Assembly (NCBI GenBank): GCA_035651955.1
Contig: DASRES010000085.1
Span: 1 to 64,000 of the forward strand
Direction of reading: 5' to 3'
Length of the DNA: 64,000 bases
Source: Acidimicrobiia bacterium
GTDB lineage: Bacteria; Actinomycetota; Acidimicrobiia; IMCC26256; JAMXLJ01
Part shown: piece by piece, positions 23,889 through 31,966 of the stretch
Layout of the letters: every line of letters begins with the position of its first letter
Position numbering within the stretch: the first letter of the stretch is position 1
The notes under the pieces: model-generated
Seen by the model: the letters and a program-made list of their open reading frames with translations, nothing else
Told to the model about the DNA's origin: nothing
Database searches by the model: none
Program-made: the position numbers and the translations under genes

Positions 23889-25197
23889 CCGCGTCGCCTG
23901 TCGCGGTCTCGGTCGCCGGGACGGGCGTGTCGGTGATCGACGTCGTCTCGTCGTCGAGGCGCGCGAGCCAGGCGCGCGCGGTCATGCGCAACGCGACGAC
24001 GGCGACGAGGAACAGCGCGGCCGCGCCGATCGTCGTCTCGCGCAGACCCACACCGTCGCCGAGCGCTCCCTGAGCGATCGTCCCGATCGGGTAGAGGATC
24101 CCGAGGAGCGCCATCAGCAGGCTGAGGACGCGACCGCGGATGTAGGTCGGCGTGCGCAGCTGCGCGATCGTCGTACAGCTCGAGAGCACACCGAGGTACA
24201 GGAACCCGACGAACGCGATGCCGAGCACGCCGAGCCACAACGACGGCGCGCTCGCGTAGCCGACGAGCGCGAACGGCAGCAGCGTCGCGGCGCCGAGCAA
24301 CGTGCGCCGGTTCCCGAGGCGTGCGTGCAGCGGGCCCAGGGCGAGCCCCATGACGACCGCGCCGATGCCCTGCGCGGTCACGAGCGCGGCGGTTCCCGTC
24401 GTCGCGTCGTGGAACACCTTGTCGCCGAACGCGGGGACCAGCGCGATGAACGGCGCGGCGAGGAACGCGGCGAACCCGAGCACCGCGAACGCGACACGGA
24501 GTCCGGGGTCGTCGTTGCCGAAGCGCACACCGGCGCGGATCGACTGCAGCAGCGGCGCATGCCCCTCCGGCTCGGGTGGCGGCAGCCGCAGCGACAGCAG
24601 GACGAAGATCACGGCGAAGAACGAGATCGTGTTGATCGTGAACGCCGACGCGTAGCTCCCCGCGGCGATGACGACGCCCGCGAGCGCGGGCCCGATCACG
24701 CGTCCGAGGTTCCACTGCGCTGACGACAGCGCGACCGCGCCCGCGAGGTCCTCCACCGGCACGAGGTCGGGCAGGAGCGCTTGGTACGCGGGGAACCCGA
24801 TCGCGTTCGCGCAGCCCGACAGGAACACGATGAGCACGACGATCCCGGGCGCCGGCTTGCCGAATGCCGCGAGCGCGGCCAGCGTCCCGGCGAGCGCGGT
24901 CTGCACGCTCGTCGTCGTGAGGAGCAGCAGCCGCCGGGGGACGCGGTCCGCGAGCGCGCCGCCGATCGGCCCGAGCAAGCCGTTCGGCGCGAACCCGGCC
25001 GCGAGCACGAGGCCGCTCCACGTCGCCTTGTTCGTGCTCGTCTGCACGAGGATCCCGACCGCGACCGTCTCCATCCACGTGCCGATGTTCGACGTGAACG
25101 CGCCGCTCCACAGCAGCGCGAACGGCCGGTGACGCAGGGGCGAGAGCGAACGGGGGAGCGCGGCGATGCCGCGACCGTAGGTGATGACACCGGGCAC
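23875..25197 (-). CDS. MFS exporter (EntS/MFS_3-like)
   Basis: A 440-residue major facilitator transporter with about 12 transmembrane helices. The start region SPLRHRPFALLWSGAFTSNIGTWM and the loop GALADRVPRRLLL (the A-motif between helices 2 and 3) resemble the MFS_3 group, which contains the enterobactin exporter EntS and macrolide exporters. Substrate unknown. The GTG at 25197 is chosen because it keeps the N-terminal amphipathic part; a slightly later start is possible. The promoter region is shared with the divergent quinol oxidase gene and contains a 6-bp inverted repeat. Confidence 0.88.
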   Translation of the reverse strand: MPGVITYGRGIAALPRSLSPLRHRPFALLWSGAFTSNIGTWMETVAVGILVQTSTNKATWSGLVLAAGFAPNGLLGPIGGALADRVPRRLLLLTTTSVQTALAGTLAALAAFGKPAPGIVVLIVFLSGCANAIGFPAYQALLPDLVPVEDLAGAVALSSAQWNLGRVIGPALAGVVIAAGSYASAFTINTISFFAVIFVLLSLRLPPPEPEGHAPLLQSIRAGVRFGNDDPGLRVAFAVLGFAAFLAAPFIALVPAFGDKVFHDATTGTAALVTAQGIGAVVMGLALGPLHARLGNRRTLLGAATLLPFALVGYASAPSLWLGVLGIAFVGFLYLGVLSSCTTIAQLRTPTYIRGRVLSLLMALLGILYPIGTIAQGALGDGVGLRETTIGAAALFLVAVVALRMTARAWLARLDDETTSITDTPVPATETATGDAVTPA

Positions 25198-25201
25198 ATG
25201 A

Positions 25202-25217
25202 CGCGGGTTCTCCCGCG
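25202..25217. promoter_or_regulatory. Inverted repeat between MFS and oxidase genes
   Basis: CGCGGG (25202-25207) and CCCGCG (25212-25217) flank TTCT. The site lies in the 47-bp divergent gap and could bind one regulator for both genes. Short GC palindromes are common here, so this is weak. Confidence 0.3.
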
Positions 25218-25232
25218 CGCGACGACGGTCGG

Positions 25233-25238
25233 TATGGT
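25233..25238 (+). promoter_or_regulatory. -10 box TATGGT of the quinol oxidase gene
   Basis: TATGGT ends 6 nt before the ATG at 25245. It is among the better -10 matches in the window and implies a leaderless mRNA. Confidence 0.5.
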
Positions 25239-25244
25239 CGAAAC

Positions 25245-25904
25245 ATGCTCGTCGAGCGCACGTCCGCCGAGCTGCGCGAGGAGCAGGCCCGGACGCTCGC
25301 GACGCCCCGGCGCCGCTACGGCCCTCCGGCCCGGCTCCTGTTCGCCCTGCTCGACCTCTTCTACGGCCGGCCTCGCACGCTCTCGAAGTTCAAGGTCCTC
25401 GAGGTCATCGCCCGCGTGCCGTACCAGGCGTGGGAGAACGTCGCGTACGTCGCGGTCACGCACCGCTACTCGAAGCCGGAGTTCGCGCGCCGGATCTTCG
25501 AGCGCGTCGCCGAGAGCCGCGTCCAGCAGGACAACGAGCAGTGGCACCTGCTGATCCTCGAGGAGCTCGTCGACGAGCAGCCCGGCCGCGAGCCGTTCGT
25601 GCGGTACCGACTCCTGCCCCAGCTGCTCGCGTTCGTCTACTACCAGCTGTCGTGGCTTCTCTACGTCGTGAAGCCGGCATGGAGCTACCTCCTGAACGCC
25701 GACTTCGAGGACCACGCCGAGCACGAGTACGCGCTGTTCGTCCGCGAGAACACGAGCCTCGAGGCCCGGCGTTACGACGGGCTCTTCGCCGACGACTACG
25801 GCCACTTCGAGTCGCTCGGCGACCTCTTCCGCCAGATCTCGCTCGACGAGCGGGTCCACAAGGAGGAGAGCCTCGCTCGGGCCGCGGAGCCCCGGTTCAA
25901 GTAA
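25245..25904 (+). CDS. Alternative-oxidase-type di-iron quinol oxidase
   Basis: A 219-residue protein that keeps the complete di-iron ligand set of alternative oxidase (AOX) and plastid terminal oxidase. Visible are Glu53 in KVLEVIARVP (compare LETVAAVP), Glu98 and His101 in DNEQWHL, Glu155 in FEDHAEHEY, and Glu202 and His205 in LDERVHKEE. Tyr162, seven residues after Glu155, matches the redox tyrosine of AOX. Hydrophobic stretches around 122-150 would bind the membrane surface. The predicted reaction is quinol oxidation with oxygen to water, without proton pumping. In this genomic setting the quinol should be menaquinol, whereas known AOX enzymes use ubiquinol or plastoquinol. The start is set by the ATG and a TATGGT box 6 nt upstream. 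Confidence 0.85.
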   Translation: MLVERTSAELREEQARTLATPRRRYGPPARLLFALLDLFYGRPRTLSKFKVLEVIARVPYQAWENVAYVAVTHRYSKPEFARRIFERVAESRVQQDNEQWHLLILEELVDEQPGREPFVRYRLLPQLLAFVYYQLSWLLYVVKPAWSYLLNADFEDHAEHEYALFVRENTSLEARRYDGLFADDYGHFESLGDLFRQISLDERVHKEESLARAAEPRFK

Positions 25905-25979
25905 TTCTCAGGCGAGTGCCGCATCGAGCGGTCGCTCGCCTTACTCGCCGTTCAGCTTCGTACGTCACACTGGGAGGCC

Positions 25980-26654
25980 ATGCGGATCCTGGTCGTGGAC
26001 GACGAGCCGGCCGTGCGGCGGGCGGTCGAGCGCGCGCTGCACCTCGAGGGCTACGAGGTCGGCGTCGCGGCCGACGGCAACGAGGCGCTGCAGCAGCTCG
26101 CGGTGACGCCGGCCGACGCGGTCGTCCTCGACGTCATGATGCCCAAGGTCGACGGCATCGAGGTCTGCGAACGGCTGCGCCAGGCGGGTGATCCCGTGCC
26201 GATCCTGCTGCTGACGGCCCGCGACCGCGTCTCCGACCGCGTGACGGGTCTCGACGCCGGCGCCGACGACTACCTCGTCAAGCCGTTCGCGCTCGAGGAG
26301 CTCCTCGCGCGCCTCCGTGCGCTGCTGCGCCGGACGGGCGGACCGGGTGAGGACGCGGTCCTCCGCTTCGAGGACCTGTCGCTCGACCCCGAGACGCGCG
26401 ACGTCTACCGCGGCGAGCGTCGCATCGAGCTCACGCGCACGGAGTTCCTCCTGCTCGAGCTCCTGCTGCGCAACGCGCGGAAGGTCCTGACCCGTGAGGT
26501 GATCTTCGACCGCGTGTGGGGATACGACTTCGGGTACAACTCGAACTCGCTGGAGGTCTACATCGGGTACTTGCGCCGCAAGACCGAGGCCGGAGGTGAG
26601 CCGCGGCTGATCCACACCGTGCGCGGTGTGGGCTACGTGCTGCGGGAACCGTGA
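25980..26654 (+). CDS. OmpR/MprA-like response regulator
   Basis: A 224-residue response regulator. The receiver domain has the acidic pair in VVDDEP, phosphoacceptor Asp in [12 protein letters not shown], Thr in LLLTARD and Lys in YLVKPFAL. The C-terminal winged helix has [18 protein letters not shown] and [12 protein letters not shown]. Order and sequence resemble mycobacterial MprA, an envelope-stress regulator. The ATG at 25980 follows GGGAGGCC. The sensor gene overlaps by 4 nt. Whether it controls the oxidase just upstream is unknown; the 75-nt gap holds only an imperfect GC hairpin. Confidence 0.93.
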   Translation: MRILVVDDEPAVRRAVERALHLEGYEVGVAADGNEALQQLAVTPADAVVLDVMMPKVDGIEVCERLRQAGDPVPILLLTARDRVSDRVTGLDAGADDYLVKPFALEELLARLRALLRRTGGPGEDAVLRFEDLSLDPETRDVYRGERRIELTRTEFLLLELLLRNARKVLTREVIFDRVWGYDFGYNSNSLEVYIGYLRRKTEAGGEPRLIHTVRGVGYVLREP

Positions 26655-28171
26655 GCGTGTTCCGTCGCGGCACGCGCGACGCCGACGCCGTGCTCGGCGA
26701 CGAGGACCTCACGCCGCTCGACCCGGACGCGCCGGACGCCGTTCCCCCCGCGGAGCCGGTCGATGCCACACCGTCGAAGCGCCGCGCCTTGAGCTTCCGG
26801 ACGCGCGTCGCGCTCCTGGCGGCGGCCGCGGTCGCGGTCGCGGTCGTCCTCGCGTCGGCGGTCGCGTACTTCGAGGTCCGTCACCAGCTCTATGTGCAGG
26901 TCGACAACACGCTCCGTCAGCCTCAGCGGGTCGAGACGGACGGTTTCGACGGAGGGTTCTTCGGTCCGCGGCTGCCCCCCGGGGAGCAGCGCTTCGTGCA
27001 GGTGATCCGCACCGACGGCACGACGGCTCGTCCGGCGGATCAGCCCGCGCTTCCCGTCAGCGCACGCGACCGCGCCGTCGCAGCCGGTCAGCACGAGTAC
27101 GTGATCGAGAGCGTGCACATCGACGGTGTCCACATGCGGATGATCACGACGGAGCCCGCGGGCGGGGATCCGACGGTCGCCGCCGTCCAGATCGCGCGGT
27201 CGCTGACCGAGGCCGACAACACGCTCGGCCATCTCCGCATCGTGCTGCTCCTCGTCGCCGCGGGCGGTGTCGTGATCGCGGCCGGGTTGGGGCTCGTGGT
27301 GGCGCGCAGCGCGCTGCGGCCCGTGAAGCGGTTGACGGACGCGGCCGAGCACGTCGCGGAGACCCAGGACCTCGGGGCGTCGATCCCCGTCGACCGCAGC
27401 GACGAGCTGGGCCGGCTGGCCGAGAGCTTCAACGAGATGCTCGCCGCGCTCGCGTCGTCGCGCGACCAGCAGCAGCAGCTCGTCGCGGACGCCAGCCACG
27501 AGCTGCGCACGCCGCTCACGAGCCTGCGCACCAACATCGAGGTGCTCGCGCGCGCCCCGAACATCGACCCGTACGAGCGCGAGCGGCTGCTCGCCGACGT
27601 GACCGCGCAGCTCGAGGAGTTCGGCGTCCTCGTCGAGGACCTCGTCGAGCTCGCGCGCGAGGACCGGCCGACCGTCGAGCAGGAGATGGTCGACGTCCGC
27701 CTCGACGAGGTCGTCACGCACGCGGTCAACCGCGCCCGCCGGCATGCACCGGCGCTCGTGTTCGAGGCGTCGACCGCTCCGTGCCTGGTCCGCGGTCAGC
27801 GACAGATGCTCGAGCGCGCGCTCACGAACCTGCTCGACAACGCGAGCAAGTGGAGCCCCGACGGTGCGCACGTCGAGGTCGTGCAGACGGCCGAGGGCGA
27901 GGTCACCGTCCGCGACCACGGGCCGGGCATCGCGCCCGAGCTGCGCGAGAAGGTCTTCGACCGGTTCTACCGGGCGCCGGCCGCCCGGTCGATGCCCGGC
28001 TCGGGGCTCGGCCTGGCGATCGTCCGGCGGGTCGTGGAGGCACACCGCGGGACCGTCGGCGCTGAAGCCGCGCCCGGGGGCGGCACGCTCATGCGGGTCC
28101 GGCTGCCGGTCGTCGACCTCGAGGAGCCGGTACCGGTGGACCTCGAGCCGGAGCCCGTCCGCCGGGCCTGA
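26651..28171 (+). CDS. MprB-like sensor histidine kinase
   Basis: A 506-residue membrane sensor. A 45-residue cytoplasmic lead is followed by a first membrane helix (about 52-75), an extracytoplasmic region of about 110 residues, a second helix (about 197-218), a HAMP domain, and the kinase core. The H box is [14 protein letters not shown], the N box [14 protein letters not shown]1 [14 protein letters not shown], the F box [15 protein letters not shown] and G2 [11 protein letters not shown]. All catalytic boxes are intact. Start at 26651 overlaps the regulator stop (ATGA-type coupling). Confidence 0.93.
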   Translation: MSVFRRGTRDADAVLGDEDLTPLDPDAPDAVPPAEPVDATPSKRRALSFRTRVALLAAAAVAVAVVLASAVAYFEVRHQLYVQVDNTLRQPQRVETDGFDGGFFGPRLPPGEQRFVQVIRTDGTTARPADQPALPVSARDRAVAAGQHEYVIESVHIDGVHMRMITTEPAGGDPTVAAVQIARSLTEADNTLGHLRIVLLLVAAGGVVIAAGLGLVVARSALRPVKRLTDAAEHVAETQDLGASIPVDRSDELGRLAESFNEMLAALASSRDQQQQLVADASHELRTPLTSLRTNIEVLARAPNIDPYERERLLADVTAQLEEFGVLVEDLVELAREDRPTVEQEMVDVRLDEVVTHAVNRARRHAPALVFEASTAPCLVRGQRQMLERALTNLLDNASKWSPDGAHVEVVQTAEGEVTVRDHGPGIAPELREKVFDRFYRAPAARSMPGSGLGLAIVRRVVEAHRGTVGAEAAPGGGTLMRVRLPVVDLEEPVPVDLEPEPVRRA

Positions 28172-28476
28172 GACGGGCCGGCTCTTCGCCCGACCTCAGT
28201 CCGATCTCATCGCTACCTCATCGGCGGTGCCGGAAGATCGAGGCCAGCGTGGCTCGACTGCAGCGTGGCACCGCCGCGCCCGCTGCAGAACGGCTGCGTC
28301 GACGCCCGAGTGTCGGGAGCGAGGGCCGCGGTCCGCCGCCTGCGGTCCCGCTTCCGACCCTCGGGATTGTCGTTTCACGACGCGCTCGCAAGCTCGCCGC
28401 TACGGGCGACCAACAGCTGCTCGCACCCGAGGTGCCTCTCCAGCGCGCGGGCCCGTCGTCGCGCAGGGCGCCCTCC
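28172..28476. other. 305-nt intergenic space with a terminator
   Basis: Between the sensor kinase (+) and the SDR gene (-), which converge. I see no credible gene. It holds a pair of CTCAT boxes 8 nt apart near 28205-28220, the imperfect hairpin at 28305-28365, and a GTCGT/ACGAC palindrome at 28369-28381. Confidence 0.6.
28305..28365. terminator. Long imperfect hairpin between convergent genes
   Basis: CCCGAG (28305-28310) pairs with CTCGGG (28360-28365), and GTCGG, AGCG and CCGC blocks continue the stem with four single mismatches to a short loop. It is suited to end transcription from both sides. Confidence 0.5.
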
Positions 28477-29274
28477 CTAGTGGGTGTGCGCGAACTTGCG
28501 CATGCCGCGCTGGTAGGCGCGCGGGGCGAGCGTGCGGCCGATCGGTGCGAGCAACGGCAGCCACGCCGCGTTGATCTCCATGCGCTCGCCGCCCATCCGC
28601 TCCAGCAGCAGCTCGGACACCTGCTGCTCCGTTCGCCGGACGGGCTTCGGCGGCAGTGACGCGCCCCGCTCCTCGACACCGGCCATGCCCATCGCGGTCG
28701 GGACCCACGCCGGGTACAGCAGGTGGACCTTCACGCCGTGCGGCGCGACCTCGTGCGCGACCGACTCGGAGAACGCCGACACCGCGGCCTTCGTCGCGCA
28801 GTACGCGGACTCGGTGGGCTCGGGCGCGCGGGCGCTGTCGGACGACACGTTGACGACGATCCCCGCCTGCCGGCGGACCATCCCCGGCATCACCGCAAGC
28901 GTGCCTGCGACGGTCGCGAAGTAGTTCGTCTCCATCATCTGCCGGTACCGGTCGAGGCCCGCGGCCTCGGTGCCGACGATCGGCGTCGTGCCCCCGATCC
29001 CCGCGTTGTTCACGAGGACGTCGATGCGACCGTGCTCACGCTCGATGCACGCGAGCTCGTCGCGGAACGCGTCCGTGTCGCTCACGTCGCACACGGACGC
29101 GCCGCTCTCCGGGGACGTCGCGCGCAGCTCGTCCTCCAGCCGGGCGAGCAGGTCCTCGCGACGGGCCATCCCGACGACCACCGCCCCCCGCGCCGCGAGG
29201 TCGAGCGCGATGCGCCTTCCGATCCCCGACGACGCTCCCGTCACGACCGCGATCGACCCGTCGTAGCGCTTCAT
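28477..29274 (-). CDS. Short-chain dehydrogenase/reductase
   Basis: A 265-residue classical SDR. NAD(P) loop VTGASSGIGRRIA, NNAGIGG, catalytic Ser in NVSSDSARA and the pair YCATK are present. MARREDL after the second strand suggests NADP preference. Substrate unknown. The ATG at 29274 follows GGGGTGACGTG; the frame stays open upstream. The TetR gene is 23 nt upstream on the same strand, so both are likely one operon under the operator at 29922-29938. Confidence 0.9.
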   Translation of the reverse strand: MKRYDGSIAVVTGASSGIGRRIALDLAARGAVVVGMARREDLLARLEDELRATSPESGASVCDVSDTDAFRDELACIEREHGRIDVLVNNAGIGGTTPIVGTEAAGLDRYRQMMETNYFATVAGTLAVMPGMVRRQAGIVVNVSSDSARAPEPTESAYCATKAAVSAFSESVAHEVAPHGVKVHLLYPAWVPTAMGMAGVEERGASLPPKPVRRTEQQVSELLLERMGGERMEINAAWLPLLAPIGRTLAPRAYQRGMRKFAHTH

Positions 29275-29297
29275 CACGTCACCCCTTCGCGCGCGGT

Positions 29298-29906
29298 TCA
29301 CGACCCCATCGTGCCCAACGTCGCGCCCACGAGCACGCGGACCGTCCGCGCCGCGGCCGCAGCCGAGCGGCGCTGCCCGCGGCGCAGCGAGTCCCAGGTC
29401 TCCCACGAGGTCGCCACCTCGAGCGCGGAGAGCACGTCGGAACGCCGGCCCCGGCCGAGTGCGGCCAGCTCCGGCTCGAACGTCGTGGCGAGCTGGCGCC
29501 GCAGGTAGCGGGTGACGCCCTCCAGACGGGCTGTGAGCTCGGGCGACCGGTGGGCCACGAGCAGCGACGCCCGCCGGACGGGCGTGACCGTCTCGTAGAA
29601 CCGGGCCCGCTGCTCGACCAGCCCGTCGATCCGGCGGGCGAGCGGCAGCGACGGATCGACCGTCTCCGCGACGAGGGCACGGACCCGCTCCGTCTGGCGG
29701 TCGGCGACGGCCGCGTACAGCGACTCCATGTCCGCGAAGTGCTGGAAGACCGTCCGCAGCGAGAGGCCGGCCCGCTCGGCGATGCGCGGCGCCGTCGGGT
29801 GCACGTCACCCTCGTCGACCAGCTCGAGCAGCGCCTCGACGAGCGCGGTGCGGTTCCGCTCGCCGCGCAGGACGCGTCCGTCGGTGATCGCGCTTGCGTC
29901 GGTCAT
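29298..29906 (-). CDS. TetR-family repressor
   Basis: A 202-residue TetR-type regulator. The N-terminal helix-turn-helix shows TAPRIAERAGLSLRTVFQHF; the C-terminal ligand domain is helical without a recognisable subfamily. The ATG at 29906 is backed by a TATCCT box ending 8 nt before it and by a 17-bp palindrome directly upstream of that box. It is transcribed with the SDR gene and divergent from the DUF1330-sulfatase operon, so it probably represses both units and responds to a substrate or product of these enzymes. Confidence 0.9.
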   Translation of the reverse strand: MTDASAITDGRVLRGERNRTALVEALLELVDEGDVHPTAPRIAERAGLSLRTVFQHFADMESLYAAVADRQTERVRALVAETVDPSLPLARRIDGLVEQRARFYETVTPVRRASLLVAHRSPELTARLEGVTRYLRRQLATTFEPELAALGRGRRSDVLSALEVATSWETWDSLRRGQRRSAAAAARTVRVLVGATLGTMGS

Positions 29907-29914
29907 GGCGCTGG

Positions 29915-29938
29915 AGGATACTCGCACGACGCGTGCGA
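29915..29938 (-). promoter_or_regulatory. TetR promoter with 17-bp operator
   Basis: TATCCT (29920-29915, minus strand) is the -10. Immediately upstream, TCGCACG (29922-29928), a 3-nt spacer and CGTGCGA (29932-29938) form a perfect palindrome. Its place in the promoter fits autorepression, and it lies 35 bp from the divergent DUF1330 start. Confidence 0.65.
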
Positions 29939-29972
29939 CTACTTCCTTCCGCACGGTCAGGGAGGCGATCTG

Positions 29973-30368
29973 ATGCCCCGGATCACACCGAACGCCGAGC
30001 AGTTCCGTGAGCTGGCGACGTCGAGCGAGACGGGCCCCGTGGTGATGCTGAACCTCTTGAAGTTCAAGCCGCGCGCCGACGACGGGAGCTCGAGCGGAGG
30101 CGCGGAGTACGGGCGCTACGGCGACGCCGTCGTCGAGATGATCGAGGAGCGCGGCGGCAAGGTGCTCTGGAACGGGCGTGCCGACCAGGTGCTCATCGGC
30201 GATCCCGACGAGGACTGGGACGCCGTCGTGCTCGTCGAGTACCCGTCGCGCAAGGCGTTCGTCGACATGGTGACGACCGACGAGTACAACGCGGCCCACT
30301 CGCACCGTGAAGGTGGACTCGAGCGCACGATCGTCGTCGCGTGCACGCCGCGGGAGCTCCGGCGGTGA
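29973..30368 (+). CDS. DUF1330 domain protein
   Basis: A 131-residue protein of the DUF1330 ferredoxin-like dimeric alpha/beta barrel group. MLNLLKFKPRA, EYGRYGDAVVEMIEERGG and LVEYPSRKAFVDM are typical segments. The ATG at 29973 follows GGGAGGCGATCTG. The stop overlaps the GTG of the sulfatase, showing tight coupling. Its biochemical role is not known. Related folds act as small monooxygenases or isomerases. Confidence 0.85.
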   Translation: MPRITPNAEQFRELATSSETGPVVMLNLLKFKPRADDGSSSGGAEYGRYGDAVVEMIEERGGKVLWNGRADQVLIGDPDEDWDAVVLVEYPSRKAFVDMVTTDEYNAAHSHREGGLERTIVVACTPRELRR

Positions 30369-31900
30369 GCGCGCGCACGCGCAACATCCTCTTCGTCACG
30401 ACGGATCAGCAGCGCTACGACTCGCTCGGGTGCAACGGCGGGACGATCGCGCGCACGCCGGTCGTCGACGCGCTCGCGCGCGACGGTGTGAACTACCACC
30501 GCGCGCACAACCAGAACGTCGTGTGCATGCCGGCGCGCTCGACGATGATCACCGGCCAGTACCCGCGCACGCACGGCGTCTACGCGAACGGCGTGCCGCT
30601 GCCGGTGGACGCGCCGTCGGTCGCCGGCTACCTGCACGACGTCGCCGGCTACCGCACCGCGCTGGTCGGCAAGGCGCACTTCGAGCCCGCGTTCGACCCC
30701 GGGCACCGGTGGCAGGAGAACCGCCTCGCCGAGGAGGACTCCTACGGTCCGTACCGCGGGTTCGAGCACATGGAGCTCGCGATGCACGGCGCGAAGCCGT
30801 ACTGGTGGCACTATGGCACGTGGTTGCGTGCCAACCATCCGGGCGAGGCGGACGGGTACTACGCGCTCGTCGTGAACGGTGCGCTCAACGACGCACCCGG
30901 TGGTGACACCGGCGCGCCGCAGACGACGCACAACCCGATCCCGCGGGAGCACTACCACACCGACTGGGTCGCCGATCGCACGCTCGCGTGGCTCGACGCG
31001 CTGGACGGCGACGAGCCGTGGTTCGTGTGGATGAGCTTCCCGGATCCGCACCACCCGTGGGACCCGCCGCTCAGCGAGGTGTCACGCGTCGACTGGCGCG
31101 ACCTCGACCTGCCCGAGGGTCACCCCGGCAGCATCGACAAGTGCCGCGAGATCCTCGCCCGCAAGCCGCGGCACTGGCTCGGCTACTTCGACGGCACGTT
31201 CCAGAACCTCGAGGGCGGGCCGACTGCCTTCGTCCCCGCGAACATGACGCACGACCAGGTGCGCGAGGTCAACGCGCTCACGCACGTCGAGAACGAGCTC
31301 ATCGACGAGGCGATCGGTCGTGTGATGGCGCGCATCGGCGAGCGGGGCTGGCTCGACGACACGGACGTCTTCTTCACGACGGACCACGGCGAGCTGCAGG
31401 GCGACTTCGGGCTGCTGTTCAAGGGTGCCTACCACTGCGACGCGCTCATGCGGCTGCCGCTCGTGTGGCGTCCGGCGCCGTCGGCCGGTGTCGCGCCCGC
31501 CGAGGTGCACGAGCCGGTCGGGCAGCTCGACCTCGCGCCGACCTTCTGCGCGATCGCGGGTGTCGACGTCCCCGAGTGGATGCAGGGCGAGCCCCTGCCC
31601 GTCGCGCCGGGCTCGGGACGCGAGCGCGTGATCACCGAGTGGGACAGCCAGTTCGAGCACGTCGACATGCACCTGCGGTCGATCGCGCGCGACGGCTACG
31701 TGTGCACCGTGTACGAGCGGGGCGGCATGTACGACGGGACCGAGGGCGAGCTCTACGACCTGTCCGTCGACCCGTTGCAGTGGGAGAACCGGTGGGACGA
31801 CCCGTCGTGCGCGTCGCTGCGCGCGGACCTCGTCGCCGACCTCCTCGACAACCTCCCCGCACCGCGCGACCCGAAGCTGACGGTGGAAGCGCCGACATAG
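30365..31900 (+). CDS. Type I sulfatase (Cys-type)
   Basis: A 511-residue sulfatase of the alkaline-phosphatase superfamily. The formylglycine site is Cys54 in VVCMPARSTMITGQYP (CxPxR pattern), so a formylglycine-generating enzyme encoded elsewhere is required. Metal and sulfate-binding segments VTTDQQRYD at the start and TTDHGELQGD later are visible. No signal peptide is evident, so it would act in the cytoplasm, as choline-sulfatase-like enzymes do. The GTG at 30365 overlaps the DUF1330 stop; an upstream GTG at 30341 is less likely. The sulfate ester is unknown. Confidence 0.92.
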   Translation: MSARTRNILFVTTDQQRYDSLGCNGGTIARTPVVDALARDGVNYHRAHNQNVVCMPARSTMITGQYPRTHGVYANGVPLPVDAPSVAGYLHDVAGYRTALVGKAHFEPAFDPGHRWQENRLAEEDSYGPYRGFEHMELAMHGAKPYWWHYGTWLRANHPGEADGYYALVVNGALNDAPGGDTGAPQTTHNPIPREHYHTDWVADRTLAWLDALDGDEPWFVWMSFPDPHHPWDPPLSEVSRVDWRDLDLPEGHPGSIDKCREILARKPRHWLGYFDGTFQNLEGGPTAFVPANMTHDQVREVNALTHVENELIDEAIGRVMARIGERGWLDDTDVFFTTDHGELQGDFGLLFKGAYHCDALMRLPLVWRPAPSAGVAPAEVHEPVGQLDLAPTFCAIAGVDVPEWMQGEPLPVAPGSGRERVITEWDSQFEHVDMHLRSIARDGYVCTVYERGGMYDGTEGELYDLSVDPLQWENRWDDPSCASLRADLVADLLDNLPAPRDPKLTVEAPT

Positions 31901-31910
31901 TGCGGACGAA

Positions 31911-31945
31911 GCCCGGCCGTGGGCGGATGCCCGATCCGGCCGGGC
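31911..31945. terminator. 9-bp hairpin between sulfatase and aldolase genes
   Basis: GCCCGGCCG (31911-31919) and CGGCCGGGC (31937-31945) pair perfectly across 17 nt. The element stands between convergent stops at 31900 and 31967. Confidence 0.55.
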
Positions 31946-31966
31946 CCGAGGGAGCCAGCGATATCG

